Assembly (NCBI RefSeq): GCF_003024525.3
Contig: NZ_CP035934.2
Location: forward strand, 434,001 to 498,000
Length of the DNA stretch: 64,000 bases
Direction: 5' to 3'
DNA from: Acinetobacter cumulans
Lineage (GTDB): Bacteria > Pseudomonadota > Gammaproteobacteria > Pseudomonadales > Moraxellaceae
The position numbers and the translations under genes were made by a program. Within the stretch, counting starts at the first letter, position 1. Each line of letters begins with the position of its first letter. Below, in pieces: positions 63,993 to 64,000 of this stretch. A model generated the notes under the pieces. It made no database searches. It was not told the DNA's origin and worked only from the letters and a program-made list of their open reading frames with translations.

Positions 63993-64000
63993 GTGAAAAT
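63989..64000 (+). CDS. rpsQ: 30S ribosomal protein S17, first four codons
   Basis: ATGAGTGAAAAT (Met-Ser-Glu-Asn) begins in an ATGA overlap with rpmC. By gene order in the S10 operon this is rpsQ, cut off by the window end. The assignment rests on position, not on protein sequence. Confidence 0.75.

Overview
The window is chromosomal DNA from an Acinetobacter species (Gammaproteobacteria, Moraxellaceae), moderately AT-rich. The evidence is the close resemblance of several proteins to Acinetobacter ones recalled from memory: a CraA-like MFS pump, an AbeM-like MATE pump, an MlaD with a long insertion, and an EngB with an acidic tail. Local gene orders also fit. The sequence is not obviously A. 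baumannii itself. No rRNA, tRNA, insertion sequence, prophage or CRISPR array was seen. The window opens inside an FAD-linked oxidase gene and closes at the first codons of rpsQ.

Layout. 1-9.3 kb: oxidase, a small lipoprotein, an AT-rich orphan membrane protein, pirin, craA-like pump with a structured leader, DUF3817, a YccS-type FUSC protein, and a frameshifted DUF2252 gene. 9.4-18.5 kb: sodC, AI-2E family permease, orphan ParA, a Holliday-junction-resolvase-related protein, two remotely similar exported proteins flanking a methyltransferase, an I42-type protease inhibitor lipoprotein, HopJ-family protein, crcB, zinc-independent L31 with a Zur box, an ABC1/UbiB kinase and DUF1737. 18.5-29.4 kb: abeM, DMT protein, hemW, acyl-CoA dehydrogenase, aroE, hemF, hemN, a secreted DUF4844-like protein and ribA. 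29.7-39.1 kb: dxs, suhB, a shikimate-kinase-like gene broken by a stop codon, a DEAD-box helicase with a long leader and RG-rich tail, a candidate 22-residue membrane protein, and the complete mlaFEDCB operon. 39.2-58.9 kb: corA, LOG protein, Nudix hydrolase, comF, recG, an epimerase-like protein, an AT-rich orphan gene, plsB, tesB, a dicarboxylate symporter, a PF10118 hydrolase, engB, nsrR, hmp with NsrR operators, yjgR, metC and a class I glutamine amidotransferase. 59.0-64 kb: the S10 ribosomal protein operon from its promoter to rpsQ.

Functionally this is mostly core genome. Three radical-SAM or oxidase proteins of coproporphyrinogen metabolism (hemW, hemF, hemN) lie within about 8 kb. 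Envelope maintenance is represented by the Mla phospholipid transport operon and plsB. Stress functions include SodC, NO detoxification (Hmp under NsrR), fluoride export (CrcB) and zinc-limitation ribosome remodelling (L31B under Zur). Two genes are visibly broken (DUF2252 and the shikimate-kinase-like ATPase), suggesting drift or sequencing error.

No large new multi-gene system was found. The most promising undescribed items are small: the 22-codon reading frame with an ideal ribosome-binding site, the folded leaders of craA, the DEAD-box helicase and the S10 operon, and two AT-rich orphan genes.
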